This document shows, piece by piece, positions 25,087-34,026 of a DNA stretch of 64,000 bases. Each line of letters begins with the position of its first letter. Position 1 is the stretch's first letter. The position numbers and the translations under genes were made by a program. The notes beneath the pieces were generated by a model. That model was not told the DNA's origin. It ran no database searches and was given only the letters and a program-made list of their open reading frames with translations. This DNA is from WHSW01 sp963759295 (GTDB lineage: Bacteria; Actinomycetota; Thermoleophilia; Solirubrobacterales; 70-9), in assembly GCA_963759295.1 (NCBI GenBank), contig CAVWYT010000010.1, positions 682,001 through 746,000 of the forward strand, given 5' to 3'.

Positions 25087-25875
25087 GTGCAGGATCGAGG
25101 TCTGGCGGCCTACATCGCGGAGTTGATCGGAACGCTGTTCTTGGTTTTCGTGATCGGAACGGTCGTGACGCTGTTCGTCTCCACCAGCGCGAACTCGGCG
25201 ACCGGCTCCGACTTCGCGGTCGTCGGCCTCGTCCACGCCTTCGCGCTCTTCCTTCTGATAATCGCCTTCGGGCAGGTCAGCGGCGGGCACTTCAACCCGG
25301 CGATCACGGTGGCGGCGGCCGCGATGCGCCGCATCGACCCGGTCGACGCGGTCGTCTACATCCTCGCTCAGCTCTCCGGCGCCGTGCTCGGCGCCCTGCT
25401 CGTCAAGGGACTGCTTCTGGACGAGGGCCGCGCGAGCCACTACGGCGCGGCGACAATCAGCCCGCTGCTCGCGAGCCCGTTCGCCGGCGCCGTCGTCGAG
25501 TGCCTCGGCACGTTCCTGCTCGTGCTCGCGGTTTGCGCGGTGGCGATGAACCCGCGCGCCCGCCAGGAGTGGGCGCCGTACGCGATCGGCACCACGCTCG
25601 GGTTCGCGGTGATGATCTTCGGCCCGCTCACCGGCGGCTCGTTCAACCCGGCGCGTTGGTTCGGCCCGGCCCTGATCGGCGACGAGTTCAACGGCTTCGA
25701 CGGGATCTGGCCGTACGTGATCGGGCCGCTCGTCGGCGCTCTGCTCGCGTTCGCCGTCTACCGCTTCGTGATCGCGGGACCGCAGTACGCCGAGGGCGCC
25801 GAGCCGCCTACCTCGGACGTGCGCGGCGTCGGCCAGGCGATCAAGGACGCCGAGGTTCGCTCGCGCAACCAGTGA
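25087..25875 (+). CDS. MIP family channel (aquaporin / glycerol facilitator)
   Basis: This 262-residue integral membrane channel has six helices and two half-helices. The two NPA boxes are present as GGHFNPAITVAAA (about residue 68) and GGSFNPARWFGPAL (about residue 190); the Arg after the second NPA is the selectivity filter residue. The pore residues do not let me decide between water and small neutral solutes. The start is GTG at 25087 after GAGGAGGA. The C-terminal 30 residues are hydrophilic and cytosolic. Confidence 0.9.
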   Translation: MQDRGLAAYIAELIGTLFLVFVIGTVVTLFVSTSANSATGSDFAVVGLVHAFALFLLIIAFGQVSGGHFNPAITVAAAAMRRIDPVDAVVYILAQLSGAVLGALLVKGLLLDEGRASHYGAATISPLLASPFAGAVVECLGTFLLVLAVCAVAMNPRARQEWAPYAIGTTLGFAVMIFGPLTGGSFNPARWFGPALIGDEFNGFDGIWPYVIGPLVGALLAFAVYRFVIAGPQYAEGAEPPTSDVRGVGQAIKDAEVRSRNQ

Positions 25876-25944
25876 GCAGGCGCGGCCGGGGACCCCGGTC
25901 GCGCTCGCGAGGCCGCGGCTCGCCGCGTTGCTAGCTTGACGGTG

Positions 25945-28140
25945 ATGCGGCGCGTCACGTTCTCGCGGAACTACACGCTGTCGCTGTCGCGCACCTGCCG
26001 GTGTTACTGCAAGTACTGCGCGTTCGCCACGCACCGCCCGCATCTGTACTCGCCGGAGGAGGTCGAGCAGCGACTCGAGGAGGCCGTGCGACGTAACGCC
26101 AAGGAGCTCTTGGTGCTCACCGGAGAGGCGCCCGAGGTCAACGCGCAGGTCGCCGAGCGGCTCCGCTCCTACGGCCATCGCGACTTCGTCTCCTACGTGG
26201 TCTGGGCCTGCGAGCGGGCGCTGGACCGGGGGCTGCTGCCGCACACGAACCTCGGGGTGCTGAGCCGCGACGACCTCGCCCGGCTGCGCGAGGTGACCGC
26301 CTCGCAGGGGCTGATGCTCGAGTCGATCTCAGCGCGGCTGATGGAGACGGTGCACGCCGGCTCGCCGACCAAGCACCCGGCGCGCCGGCTGGAGACGATC
26401 GACGCGGCCGGCGAGCTGCGGATCCCGTTCACGAGCGGGATCCTGGTCGGGATCGGGGAGACCGCGGAGGAGCGGGTCGGCTCGCTGGAGGCGCTGGCGG
26501 CGGTCCACTCACGCCACGGCCACGTCCAGGAGGTGATCCTGCAGAACTTCGTCCCGCACCCGCGCTACTACGGGCGCGAGGTGGCCGAGATCGCCGAGGT
26601 CGCCGCCACGGAGCGGTGGCGCGGCGACGGGTCGCCGCTCTCCAACGAGCGGCCGACGCCCGAGTGGGCCTCGGACGTGACCCTCGAGGAGATGAAGCGC
26701 CTGGTGGCCGAGACGCGCCGCCTGATGCCCGAGGTCGGGATCCAGGTCCCGCCGAACCTGGCGGATTGGTGGGACGAGCTGGTCGAGGCGGGCGCCACCG
26801 ACCTCGGCGGCCTGTCGGCGAACGGCGACCACATCTCGCCCGAGCACGCCTTCCCCAGCCCGCACCAGGTCCGCAAGCGCCTCGCGCCGCGCGGCTACGC
26901 GCTCACCGAGCGGCTCTGCGCCTACCCGCGATACCTCGACCCGGAGTGGATCGAGCAGGGTGTCCTCGATCTGGTCAAGCACAAGTTCTGGAGCTTCATC
27001 CCGCGCAAGGGCTCAGGCCGGCGCTCCGAGCGCCAGCTCGACCCCGACCTCGCCCCGCGGGCGATCGAGAAGGGCTCGCGCGGCGTGGCGCTCTCCGAGG
27101 ACGAGCTCACGGCTCTGTTCGCCGAGACGCGCCCCGAGGTGATCGAGTCGATGCGTACCGCCGCCGACGCCCTGCGCGCCGAGCTCGCCGGCGACACCGC
27201 CACCTTCGTCGTCAACCGCAACATCAACTTCACCAACGTCTGCGTGGTCGGCTGCGCCTTCTGCGGTTTCGGACAGGGCAGGCGCTCGCCGGACGCCTAC
27301 GAGGTCAGCGAGGACGACTTCCAGGCCCGGATCGCCGAGGCGATCGCGTTCGGGGCGACCGAGATCTGCATGCAGGGCGGAATCCACCCCGACTACACGC
27401 TCGAGCACTACGGGCGCTGGCTGACGCTTGCGAAGGAGGTCGCGCCGCGGCTTCACCTGCACGCCTACTCGCCGATGGAGATCCACTTCATGTGCGAGCG
27501 CTCGGGCAAGACTCCCGACGAGGTGTTCGAGTATCTGCTCGAACGCGGGCTCGGCTCGACCCCCGGGACCGCCGCGGAGGTGCTCCACGACGGGGTCCGC
27601 GCCCGGATCTCGCCCAACAAGCTGCCGGCCTGGCGCTGGGTGGAGATCGTCGAAGCCTGCCATCGCTCCGGGCTTCGCTCGACCTCGACCGTGATGTTCG
27701 GACACATCGAGGAGCCCTGGGAGCTCTCCCGCCACATGCAGGTCATCCGCGAGCTGCAGGAGCGCACCGGCGGGATCACCGAGTTCGTGCCGCTCTCGTT
27801 CATCCCCTTCAACACGCTGCTCGGCCGCACCCATGGGGTCGAGGAGATCTCCGCCGACGACAACCTCAAGCACACCGCCGCCTTCCGCCTCGCGCTCGGC
27901 AAGACGGTCCGCAACCTGCAGGCGAGCTGGGTGAAGATGGGCCTCGGCGCAGCCACCGAGAGCCTGCGCTGGGGCGTCAACGACCTCGGGGGCACGTTGA
28001 TGGAGGAGAACATCTCCCGCATGGCAGGGTCCCACCATGGCGTCCGCCTCGAACCCGAGGACCTGATCGCCGCCGCCCGCCGCGCCGGACGCACCCCCGC
28101 CCAGCGGACGACGCTGTACGAGATCGTGGAGACGTACTAG
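25945..28140 (+). CDS. fbiC: FbiC: fused CofG/CofH 5-deazaflavin (FO) synthase
   Basis: This two-domain radical SAM enzyme of about 731 residues makes the F420 chromophore FO from tyrosine and 5-amino-6-ribitylaminouracil. Domain one (CofG) has CRCYCKYCAF (CxxxCxxC) at about residues 19-28. Domain two (CofH) starts near residue 400 with CVVGCAFCGF, a second CxxxCxxC, followed by EICMQGGIHPDYTLEHYGRW. Both clusters are intact. GTG 25942 or ATG 25945 are the candidate starts; the ATG gives MRRVTFSRNYTL. The other F420 genes lie 2-5 kb downstream on the opposite strand. Confidence 0.95.
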   Translation: MRRVTFSRNYTLSLSRTCRCYCKYCAFATHRPHLYSPEEVEQRLEEAVRRNAKELLVLTGEAPEVNAQVAERLRSYGHRDFVSYVVWACERALDRGLLPHTNLGVLSRDDLARLREVTASQGLMLESISARLMETVHAGSPTKHPARRLETIDAAGELRIPFTSGILVGIGETAEERVGSLEALAAVHSRHGHVQEVILQNFVPHPRYYGREVAEIAEVAATERWRGDGSPLSNERPTPEWASDVTLEEMKRLVAETRRLMPEVGIQVPPNLADWWDELVEAGATDLGGLSANGDHISPEHAFPSPHQVRKRLAPRGYALTERLCAYPRYLDPEWIEQGVLDLVKHKFWSFIPRKGSGRRSERQLDPDLAPRAIEKGSRGVALSEDELTALFAETRPEVIESMRTAADALRAELAGDTATFVVNRNINFTNVCVVGCAFCGFGQGRRSPDAYEVSEDDFQARIAEAIAFGATEICMQGGIHPDYTLEHYGRWLTLAKEVAPRLHLHAYSPMEIHFMCERSGKTPDEVFEYLLERGLGSTPGTAAEVLHDGVRARISPNKLPAWRWVEIVEACHRSGLRSTSTVMFGHIEEPWELSRHMQVIRELQERTGGITEFVPLSFIPFNTLLGRTHGVEEISADDNLKHTAAFRLALGKTVRNLQASWVKMGLGAATESLRWGVNDLGGTLMEENISRMAGSHHGVRLEPEDLIAAARRAGRTPAQRTTLYEIVETY

Positions 28141-28183
28141 CCCGCCCTGGGGGCCGCGCTCGGCGATCGGCGATCATGAGCGC

Positions 28184-29170
28184 ATGCGCGCGATGGTGCT
28201 CGAGCAACCGCTCTCGGCGCTCGTCCCGACCGAGCTGACCGAACCCGATCCCGCCCCCGGCCAGGTCGCCGTTCGGGTGCTCGCCTGCGGCGTCTGTCGG
28301 ACCGACCTCCACGTCGTCGACGGCGAGCTTCCCGAGCCGAAGCTGCCGCTGATCCTCGGCCACCAGATCGTCGGAGAGGTGGTCGCGAACGGGGAGGGGG
28401 CGGGGCGCTTCGCGCGGGGCGACCGGGTTGGGATCCCTTGGCTCGGGTGGACCGACACCGACTGTCGCTACTGCAGGAGCGGGCGCGAGAACCTCTGCGA
28501 GCGGGCGCTGTTCACGGGATACACGCTCGACGGCGGCTACGCCGAACGTGCGGTGGCCGACGAGCGCTTCTGCCTGCCGCTGGCGCCCGGGCCGGCACCG
28601 ACCGAGCTGGCGCCGCTTCTGTGTGCGGGTCTGATCGGCTATCGCGCGCTGCGAATGTGCGCCGACGCCGAGCGGCTCGGGCTCTACGGCTTCGGCGCCT
28701 CGGCCCACATCATCTGTCAGGTCGCCGCGCACCAGGGCCGCCGGGTGTTCGCGGTCACCAAGCCCGGCGACGAGACCAAGCAGGCATTCGCGCGCGAGCT
28801 CGGGGCCGAGTGGGCGGGCGCCGCCGCCGAGGTGCCGGAGGCGCTCGACGCGGCGATCATCTTCGCGCCCGCCGGCGAGCTGGTCACGGTGGCGTTGCGG
28901 GCGCTGGCGCCGGGGGGAGTCGTCGTCTGCGCCGGCATCCACATGAGCGACATCCCGTCGTTCCCGTACGTGGACCTGTGGCGCGAGCGCCAGATCCGCT
29001 CGGTCGCCAACCTGACCCGCGTCGACGGCGAGGAGTTTCTGCCGCTTGCGGCCGAGGTCCCGGTCCGCACGCAGGTCACCAGCTACGAGCTGGCCGATGC
29101 GAACGCCGCGCTCGACGACCTGCGCAGCGGTCGCCTCGCCGGCTCGGCCGTGCTCACCGTCGACGGATAG
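28184..29170 (+). CDS. Zinc-dependent alcohol dehydrogenase family protein
   Basis: This 328-residue medium-chain dehydrogenase has catalytic zinc ligands in LACGVCRTDLHVVDGELP (Cys) and LGHQIVGEVV (His, Glu). The structural zinc loop is DTDCRYCRSGRENLCERA with four Cys. The NAD loop LYGFGASAHIICQVAA lacks the usual GxGxxG, reading GFGASA. It resembles the stand-alone 'zinc-binding alcohol dehydrogenase family' (AdhP-like) with substrates from aldehydes to medium alcohols. The ATG at 28184 is 44 bases after fbiC and may share its transcript. Confidence 0.85.
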   Translation: MRAMVLEQPLSALVPTELTEPDPAPGQVAVRVLACGVCRTDLHVVDGELPEPKLPLILGHQIVGEVVANGEGAGRFARGDRVGIPWLGWTDTDCRYCRSGRENLCERALFTGYTLDGGYAERAVADERFCLPLAPGPAPTELAPLLCAGLIGYRALRMCADAERLGLYGFGASAHIICQVAAHQGRRVFAVTKPGDETKQAFARELGAEWAGAAAEVPEALDAAIIFAPAGELVTVALRALAPGGVVVCAGIHMSDIPSFPYVDLWRERQIRSVANLTRVDGEEFLPLAAEVPVRTQVTSYELADANAALDDLRSGRLAGSAVLTVDG

Positions 29171-29271
29171 GAGCCGCGGCGTGGCGTGGCCGGCGCCGCC
29201 GACGATCGCAGTGACGCATGTCACGCGGGGCTCGGCTCGCGTTCGGCCCCCCGGCGCTAGGGTTGGCGCGG

Positions 29272-29673
29272 ATGGCCGACGTGACCGTGAAGCGCACGGA
29301 GGAATTCGAGCGGACCTTTCGCGGGGGAATGCTGAAGGCCCGGGCCGGCCTCGGCGTGACCTCGTTCGGGATGCAGATTCTGCGCTTCCCGCCGAACGCG
29401 GACCGCTATCCCGAGCACGACCACGCCGCCGGCGGCCAGGAGGAGGTGTTCACGGTGCTCGAGGGTCGCGCGAGCCTGCGGGTCGGCGACGAGGAGCATC
29501 TGCTCGAGCCGGGCGTGTTCGCGCGCGTCGGCCCGAGCGAGACCCGGAAGCTGAGCACCGGCGAGCAGCCCGCGGTCGTCCTCGCGCTCGGCGGCGTGCC
29601 CGGGAGGCCGTTCGAGATCACCAAGCTCACCGAGGAGGGCGAGCCCGACCCGCTCGCCGGGCCGGAGGGATGA
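29272..29673 (+). CDS. Cupin domain protein, first of a tandem pair
   Basis: This 133-residue single cupin barrel contains motif 1 as YPEHDHAAGGQEEVFTVLEG (metal ligands His, His, Gln/Glu) and motif 2 around PGVFARVGPSETRKL, where the usual His is replaced. It starts MADVTVKRTEEFERTF. The next gene starts with the same eight residues, and the two share a full-length pattern. It is probably a cytosolic small-molecule binding or isomerising protein of unknown substrate. The ATG at 29272 was chosen by comparison with the paralogue. Confidence 0.75.
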   Translation: MADVTVKRTEEFERTFRGGMLKARAGLGVTSFGMQILRFPPNADRYPEHDHAAGGQEEVFTVLEGRASLRVGDEEHLLEPGVFARVGPSETRKLSTGEQPAVVLALGGVPGRPFEITKLTEEGEPDPLAGPEG

Positions 29674-30110
29674 TGGCCGACGTCACCGTGAAGCGAATCG
29701 AGGACTTCGAGGCGATCTTCGGCGGCGGCTTCCGGCGCGTTCGCGCCGGGCTCGGTGTGACCGCGTTCGGGATCGCGGTCATGGACCTGCCGGCGAACTT
29801 CGGCGACTACCCGGAGCACGACCAGGCCCACGATCACCAGGAGGAGGTCTACACGGCGCTCTCGGGACGCGCGACCGTGCGCGTCGGCGGCGAGGAGCAC
29901 GACCTGGAGCCGGGCGTATGGGTCCGGGTCGGCCCGACCGAGAGGCGCAAGATCGTCACCGGCGCGCAGCGGGCCCGCGTCCTCGCGATCGGCGGCTCAC
30001 CGGGTCGCGTCTATCAGCCGCCCGAGTTCACCGAGGAGGGCGCCCCGGACCCGGCGGGGTTCAAGTACGGGGACCTCGCCCGCTCGGCGGACTCGGCGCC
30101 GGGCGATTAG
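29670..30110 (+). CDS. Cupin domain protein, second of a tandem pair
   Basis: This cupin of about 146 residues is paralogous to the gene before it: both carry MADVTVKR, RAGLGVT-FG, YPEHD and E-G-PDP segments. Motif 1 is DYPEHDQAHDHQEEVYTALS, a richer His set than in its partner, so metal binding is more certain here. Two in-frame ATGs (29670, 29673) exist; the first overlaps the previous stop as ATGA, so translation is probably coupled. Its stop overlaps the stop of the convergent cofE. Confidence 0.75.
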   Translation: MMADVTVKRIEDFEAIFGGGFRRVRAGLGVTAFGIAVMDLPANFGDYPEHDQAHDHQEEVYTALSGRATVRVGGEEHDLEPGVWVRVGPTERRKIVTGAQRARVLAIGGSPGRVYQPPEFTEEGAPDPAGFKYGDLARSADSAPGD

Positions 30111-30874
30111 CGGAAGAGGTCCTCGCCCGAGGCGCGCTGAAGCGCCGGCGCCGCGCCGGGACCATCCTCGTCGGTGCGCGAGGCGCCGGCTCCGCGGATC
30201 AGCACGACCGGCGAGCGCGAGACCTTGTCGCGCGCCAGGTCGGCGGCGGCCGCGAGCTCGTCGGCGATCGCCACCGCCGTCGCGGTGAGCTCGCGCCCGT
30301 GGGTGTCGCTGCGCCCGCGCCAGTCGTCGAGCGCCGCGACTCCCGCGCAGCCGATCGCGACGTCGGTCTGCCCGAGGCGCCATGGGCGTCCGAAGCTGTC
30401 GGCGATCACCACCGCCGGACGGCTGCCGCAGGCCCGCGCGATCTCCGTTCGCAGCCGCCGCGCCGAGCCGTCGGCGTCCTCGGGAAGCAGCGCGACTCCG
30501 TCGTCGCCGGGCACGTTCGAGGCGTCGATCCCGGCGTTCGCGCACACCCACCCGGCGTGGGTCTCGACGATCAGCACGCCGCGCTCGGCTCGCACCACCC
30601 GCCGCGACTCCGCGAGCACCAGCTCGACCAAGCGCGGATCCTTGGCGAGCTCGGCGGCGAGCTCGCGAGCCGCGGGTCCGGGTTCGACCTCCGAGAGGCG
30701 CCGCGTCCGGCCCTCGGCCTTGGAGACCACCTTCTGAGAGACGACGACGCAGTCGGCGTCGGCCGGCGTCGCGGCAGCGCGGCGCGCGGCGGAGGCGATC
30801 AGTGCGCCGAGCTCGTCCCCGGCACCGACCTCGGGCAGGTCGGGAAGCGCGATCAGCTCGAGGCGCGCGCTCAT
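30107..30874 (-). CDS. cofE: Coenzyme F420-0:L-glutamate ligase CofE
   Basis: This 255-residue GTP-dependent ligase adds glutamates to F420-0. VVVSQKVVSKAEGRTRRL, SRRVVRAERGVLIVETHAGW and CANAGIDASNVPGDDGVALL are the family blocks, and ADSFGRPWRLGQTDVAIGCAG is its metal/GTP region. It lacks the nitroreductase domain that is fused in mycobacterial FbiB, so dehydro-F420 reduction, if needed, must be done by another protein. Its ATG overlaps the cofC stop by four bases. Last gene of the npdG-cofD-cofC-cofE operon. Confidence 0.93.
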   Translation of the reverse strand: MSARLELIALPDLPEVGAGDELGALIASAARRAAATPADADCVVVSQKVVSKAEGRTRRLSEVEPGPAARELAAELAKDPRLVELVLAESRRVVRAERGVLIVETHAGWVCANAGIDASNVPGDDGVALLPEDADGSARRLRTEIARACGSRPAVVIADSFGRPWRLGQTDVAIGCAGVAALDDWRGRSDTHGRELTATAVAIADELAAAADLARDKVSRSPVVLIRGAGASRTDEDGPGAAPALQRASGEDLFR

Positions 30875-31557
30875 GCCCCGACACCGACGATCGGGCCGAG
30901 CCGCTCGAGCTCGGAGGCGGTCGCCGGGGCGCGCTCGGGATGACGCGCGAGCTCGCCGGCAAGCGCCGCGAGGTCCTCGGCGGTGTCGAGGTCGAGGGCC
31001 AGCGAGGGGATCGCTTCGACGGCGACCTCGTAGCCGGCCCGCGTAGCTCGGTCGCGGTGGCGTTCCATGCTGCCGACGCCGAATGCGGGACCGATCGCGT
31101 CGGCGGGGGCGAGCAACAGAGCGTTGGTCCCGGTCCCGTGACGGTCGGGCACCACGGCCACGCGTCGCTTGCTCATCCGCGCCAGCGCCGACTCGAGCTC
31201 GCGGGACTCGAGCAGCGGACAGTCCCCCGGCAGCAGCGCCGAGCAGGCGGCGCCGTGAGAGAGTGCGCGGATGATCCCGAGGGTCGCGGCCTCGGAGTGG
31301 CCGCGGTCGTCCGGGTCGCGCAGCACCTCGACCGGGGTGCGGGTGCGGCGAGCCTGTCGCAGCGCGATCCGCTCCGCGCGGCCCTCGCCGGTGACCACGA
31401 TCATCCGCTCGACCGACTCGGTCTCGCAGACGGCAGCGAAGACGTCGGTCAGCATCGCCTTGATGATCGCGGCGCGCTGCGGACGGTCGAGCTTTTCGAG
31501 CAGGCGCTGCTTGGCGCGCGCGAACCGCTTCACGGGGATCACCACCGTCGTCCTCAT
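30871..31557 (-). CDS. cofC: 2-phospho-L-lactate / phosphoenolpyruvate guanylyltransferase CofC
   Basis: This 228-residue nucleotidyltransferase activates 2-phospholactate, or PEP in mycobacterial FbiD, with GTP for F420 assembly. VVIPVKRFARAKQRLLEKLD is the nucleotide loop (VPVK-xxxAKxRL), and ACSALLPGDCPLLESRELES plus VAVVPDRHGTGTNALLL hold the Asp metal ligands. The sequence does not show which phospho-acid is used. The ATG at 31557 follows the cofD stop by 21 bases. Confidence 0.92.
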   Translation of the reverse strand: MRTTVVIPVKRFARAKQRLLEKLDRPQRAAIIKAMLTDVFAAVCETESVERMIVVTGEGRAERIALRQARRTRTPVEVLRDPDDRGHSEAATLGIIRALSHGAACSALLPGDCPLLESRELESALARMSKRRVAVVPDRHGTGTNALLLAPADAIGPAFGVGSMERHRDRATRAGYEVAVEAIPSLALDLDTAEDLAALAGELARHPERAPATASELERLGPIVGVGA

Positions 31558-31578
31558 CGGCTCAGATGATGACCGCGC

Positions 31579-32529
31579 CTAGAGCCGGCGCGCGAAGCCG
31601 AGCACCCGCTCGGCCAGCGCCCGCCGGCCGCGCGCGCCCTTCATCAGCGTCGGGCATCGGAGCACCTCGAGATCGCCGAAGGCGCCGCCGCCGTCGGGGT
31701 CGCCGCTGTCGACCACGATCGCGTCGATCACGCCCGCGTAAAGCGAGGCAACGCCCGCCGCGCTCACCGGAATCCCGAGCGAGGCGACGAAGGCGTCGGT
31801 CGGCCCCTTGACCGCCCGTCCGTCGACGAACGGGCTGACCGCGATCACCGGCGCCGGCGAGGCCGCGATCGCGTCGCGAAGGCCGGGGAGGGCGAGGATC
31901 GGCCCGATCGAGATCACCGGGTTCGAGGGGCCAACCACGATCACGTCCGCCTCGGCGAGCGCCTCGAGCACCTCGGGCGTCGGGCGCGCCTCGAGGATGT
32001 CCTCGACCTCCACGGCCTCGATCATCGCGGCGCCGCGCTCGGGGTCGGTCGCGAGCTTGCCCCCGTCGAGGATCAGGAACTCCTGCAGGCCACGCCACCC
32101 GGCCGGCGTCCTGATCCGCGAGCGCACGCGCTGCTCGGTCATCGGCAGCACCCTGGCGGTTGCGCCCATCGTCCGCGCGATCTGCGCCTGGGCGGCGGTC
32201 AGGGTCCCTCCCTCCGCGATGAAGTGGGTCCGGTAGAGGCAGACGGCCAAATCGCGGTCGGTGAGCTCGAACCAGTCCGGTGCGCCGAGCTGGACGAGCT
32301 GGGCGTGGGCCACCGACGTGTCGCCGCGGATCCCGAAGCCGCGCTCCTCGTCGATTGCGCCGGCGAGCCAGAACGTGATCAGGTCGGGATCGGGGCAGAC
32401 GAGCAGGCCGTGGACCTCGACGTCGTCGGCGGTGTTGGCGATCACCGACAGGCCGTCGCCGAGCATCGTCTGCAGGCCGGCGGCGAGCTTGGCGCCGCCG
32501 GTGCCGCCCGCCAGGCAGACGACGTTCAT
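31579..32529 (-). CDS. cofD: 2-phospho-L-lactate transferase CofD
   Basis: This 316-residue enzyme joins the activated phospholactyl (or phosphoenolpyruvyl) group to FO, giving F420-0 or its dehydro form. The N-terminal VVCLAGGTGGAKLAAGLQ, then LSVIANTADDVEVHGLLVCPD, DTSVAHAQLVQLG and VVGPSNPVISIGPILALPGL are the expected substrate loops. The start is ATG at 32529, eleven bases after the stop of npdG. It is a central member of the F420 operon and equivalent to mycobacterial FbiA. Confidence 0.95.
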   Translation of the reverse strand: MNVVCLAGGTGGAKLAAGLQTMLGDGLSVIANTADDVEVHGLLVCPDPDLITFWLAGAIDEERGFGIRGDTSVAHAQLVQLGAPDWFELTDRDLAVCLYRTHFIAEGGTLTAAQAQIARTMGATARVLPMTEQRVRSRIRTPAGWRGLQEFLILDGGKLATDPERGAAMIEAVEVEDILEARPTPEVLEALAEADVIVVGPSNPVISIGPILALPGLRDAIAASPAPVIAVSPFVDGRAVKGPTDAFVASLGIPVSAAGVASLYAGVIDAIVVDSGDPDGGGAFGDLEVLRCPTLMKGARGRRALAERVLGFARRL

Positions 32530-32539
32530 CGCCGCCGGA

Positions 32540-33232
32540 TCACTGCCAGTGCCCGGCGTCGGGGATGCCGGTGATCCTGAGCCCGGAGTGGACCTTGTAG
32601 CGGGCGTTGATCGAGATCAGCATCGGCGTCAGCTGCTCGACGATTCGCGCCATCTCGAGCGGTCCGGCGTTGACGGCTCGCAGCCCCGGGATCGCCTCGA
32701 TCAGGGTGGCGACCTTGGTCTTATCGGACTTGCGATCGCCGCAGACGAGCACGTCCTCGCCGAGCTCCGCGCCGGTGTCGTTGAGGGTCGGGGCGCTCAC
32801 CGTGTGCAGGGCGGCGACCACGGCCACTCCCTCGGGGACCATCTCCTGCGCCTGCTGGGCGGCGGAGCCCTGCCAGACGCCGAGCGAGCGGGTCGCCTTG
32901 CCGCTCACCGCAGCGGCGAGCGGGACGGTGCAGTCGACCAGGATCTGGCCGGGCTCGAGCGACTCGCGCAGATTGTTGAGGTTCTCCGACTGGGCTCGGA
33001 ACGGCACGGTCAAGAAGACGATCGAGCCCTGCTTCGCCGCGAGCTCGTTGGCGAGCCCCTCGATCTCGGCGTCGGGTGCCTGCTCGGAGAGCCTGCGCGC
33101 GGACTCCGCCGCACGTTCCTCGCTTCGCGAGCCGATCACGACCGCGTGCCCGGCTCGCGCCCAGCGCAGCCCGAGGCCGTAGCCGAGCGCGCCGGTGCCG
33201 CCGATGATCGGGATCGCTTCGCCGCTCGTCAC
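32540..33232 (-). CDS. npdG: NADPH-dependent F420 reductase
   Basis: This 230-residue Fno/NpdG-type enzyme moves hydride between NADPH and F420. IIGGTGALGYGLGLRWARAG is the Rossmann loop, HAVVIGSRSEERA positions the NADPH 2'-phosphate residues (S-R), and IVFLTVPFRAQSENL and LVDCTVPLAAA follow as in the family. The start is GTG at 33232. As first gene of the minus-strand operon it ties cofactor synthesis to cofactor reduction, probably to feed LLM-type oxidoreductases such as the one at 6.8-7.8 kb. Confidence 0.92.
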   Translation of the reverse strand: MTSGEAIPIIGGTGALGYGLGLRWARAGHAVVIGSRSEERAAESARRLSEQAPDAEIEGLANELAAKQGSIVFLTVPFRAQSENLNNLRESLEPGQILVDCTVPLAAAVSGKATRSLGVWQGSAAQQAQEMVPEGVAVVAALHTVSAPTLNDTGAELGEDVLVCGDRKSDKTKVATLIEAIPGLRAVNAGPLEMARIVEQLTPMLISINARYKVHSGLRITGIPDAGHWQ

Positions 33233-33291
33233 GGCGCGGGAGTGTATTCGGCCTCCGCGCCGCTGCTCTCGCCCGCATATGCTGCCCGCGC

Positions 33292-34026
33292 ATGAGGCTC
33301 GAGGGGCGCAGGGCGCTGGTCACCGGAGGCGCGAGCGGGATCGGCGCCGCGACCTGTGCGCGGCTCGCGGCCGAGGGGGCCGAGGTGGTGATCGGCGACC
33401 TCAACCTCGAGGGAGCCGAGCGGCTTGCGGCCGAGATCGACGCCACCGCCGCGGCGCTCGACGTCACCGATCCCCGGTCCGCGGTCGAGCTGGTCGCCGA
33501 GCACGGCCCGTTCTCGATCCTGATCAACAACGCGGGCAGCGATGAGTTCGGGTTCTTCGCCGACACCGATCCGGGTCAGTGGCAGCGCGTGATCGCCGTC
33601 AACCTGATCGGCGTGCTCGCCTGCACCCACGCGGTGCTGCCGGGGATGCAGGCGGCCGGCTACGGGCGCATCGTCAGCGTCTCCTCGGAGGCCGGCCGGG
33701 TGGGCTCGAAGGGCTCGGCCGTCTACTCGGCCGCCAAGGGCGGCGTGATCGCGTTCATGAAGGTGATCGCGCGCGAGGGGGCGCGGTTCCAGATCACCGC
33801 GAACTCGATCGCCCCGGGCCCGATCGAGACGCCGCTGCTGATGGGGGCGCTCGAGTTCGGCGAGCTCGGCGAGAAGATCGTCGAGACCATGAAGGCGGGG
33901 ACCCAGCTTCGCCGGCTTGGCAAGCCGGAGGAGGTCGCCGCCGCGATCGCCTTCCTCGCCTCCGACGACGCCTCCTACGTCACCGGCGAGACGCTCGGGG
34001 TCTCCGGCGGAATGGGGATGCAATGA
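33292..34026 (+). CDS. SDR family oxidoreductase
   Basis: This 244-residue classical short-chain dehydrogenase carries VTGGASGIGAATCARLAAEG (cofactor loop), ILINNAGSDEFGFF (NNAG), and catalytic Ser-Tyr-Lys in VSVSSEAGRVGSKGSAVYSA and AAKGG. GDLNLEG after the second strand, with Asp at the strand end, suggests NAD rather than NADP. Family resemblance is to 3-oxoacyl-ACP reductase-type enzymes acting on CoA or free substrates. It overlaps the thioesterase gene by ATGA, so the two are co-expressed. Confidence 0.88.
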   Translation: MRLEGRRALVTGGASGIGAATCARLAAEGAEVVIGDLNLEGAERLAAEIDATAAALDVTDPRSAVELVAEHGPFSILINNAGSDEFGFFADTDPGQWQRVIAVNLIGVLACTHAVLPGMQAAGYGRIVSVSSEAGRVGSKGSAVYSAAKGGVIAFMKVIAREGARFQITANSIAPGPIETPLLMGALEFGELGEKIVETMKAGTQLRRLGKPEEVAAAIAFLASDDASYVTGETLGVSGGMGMQ

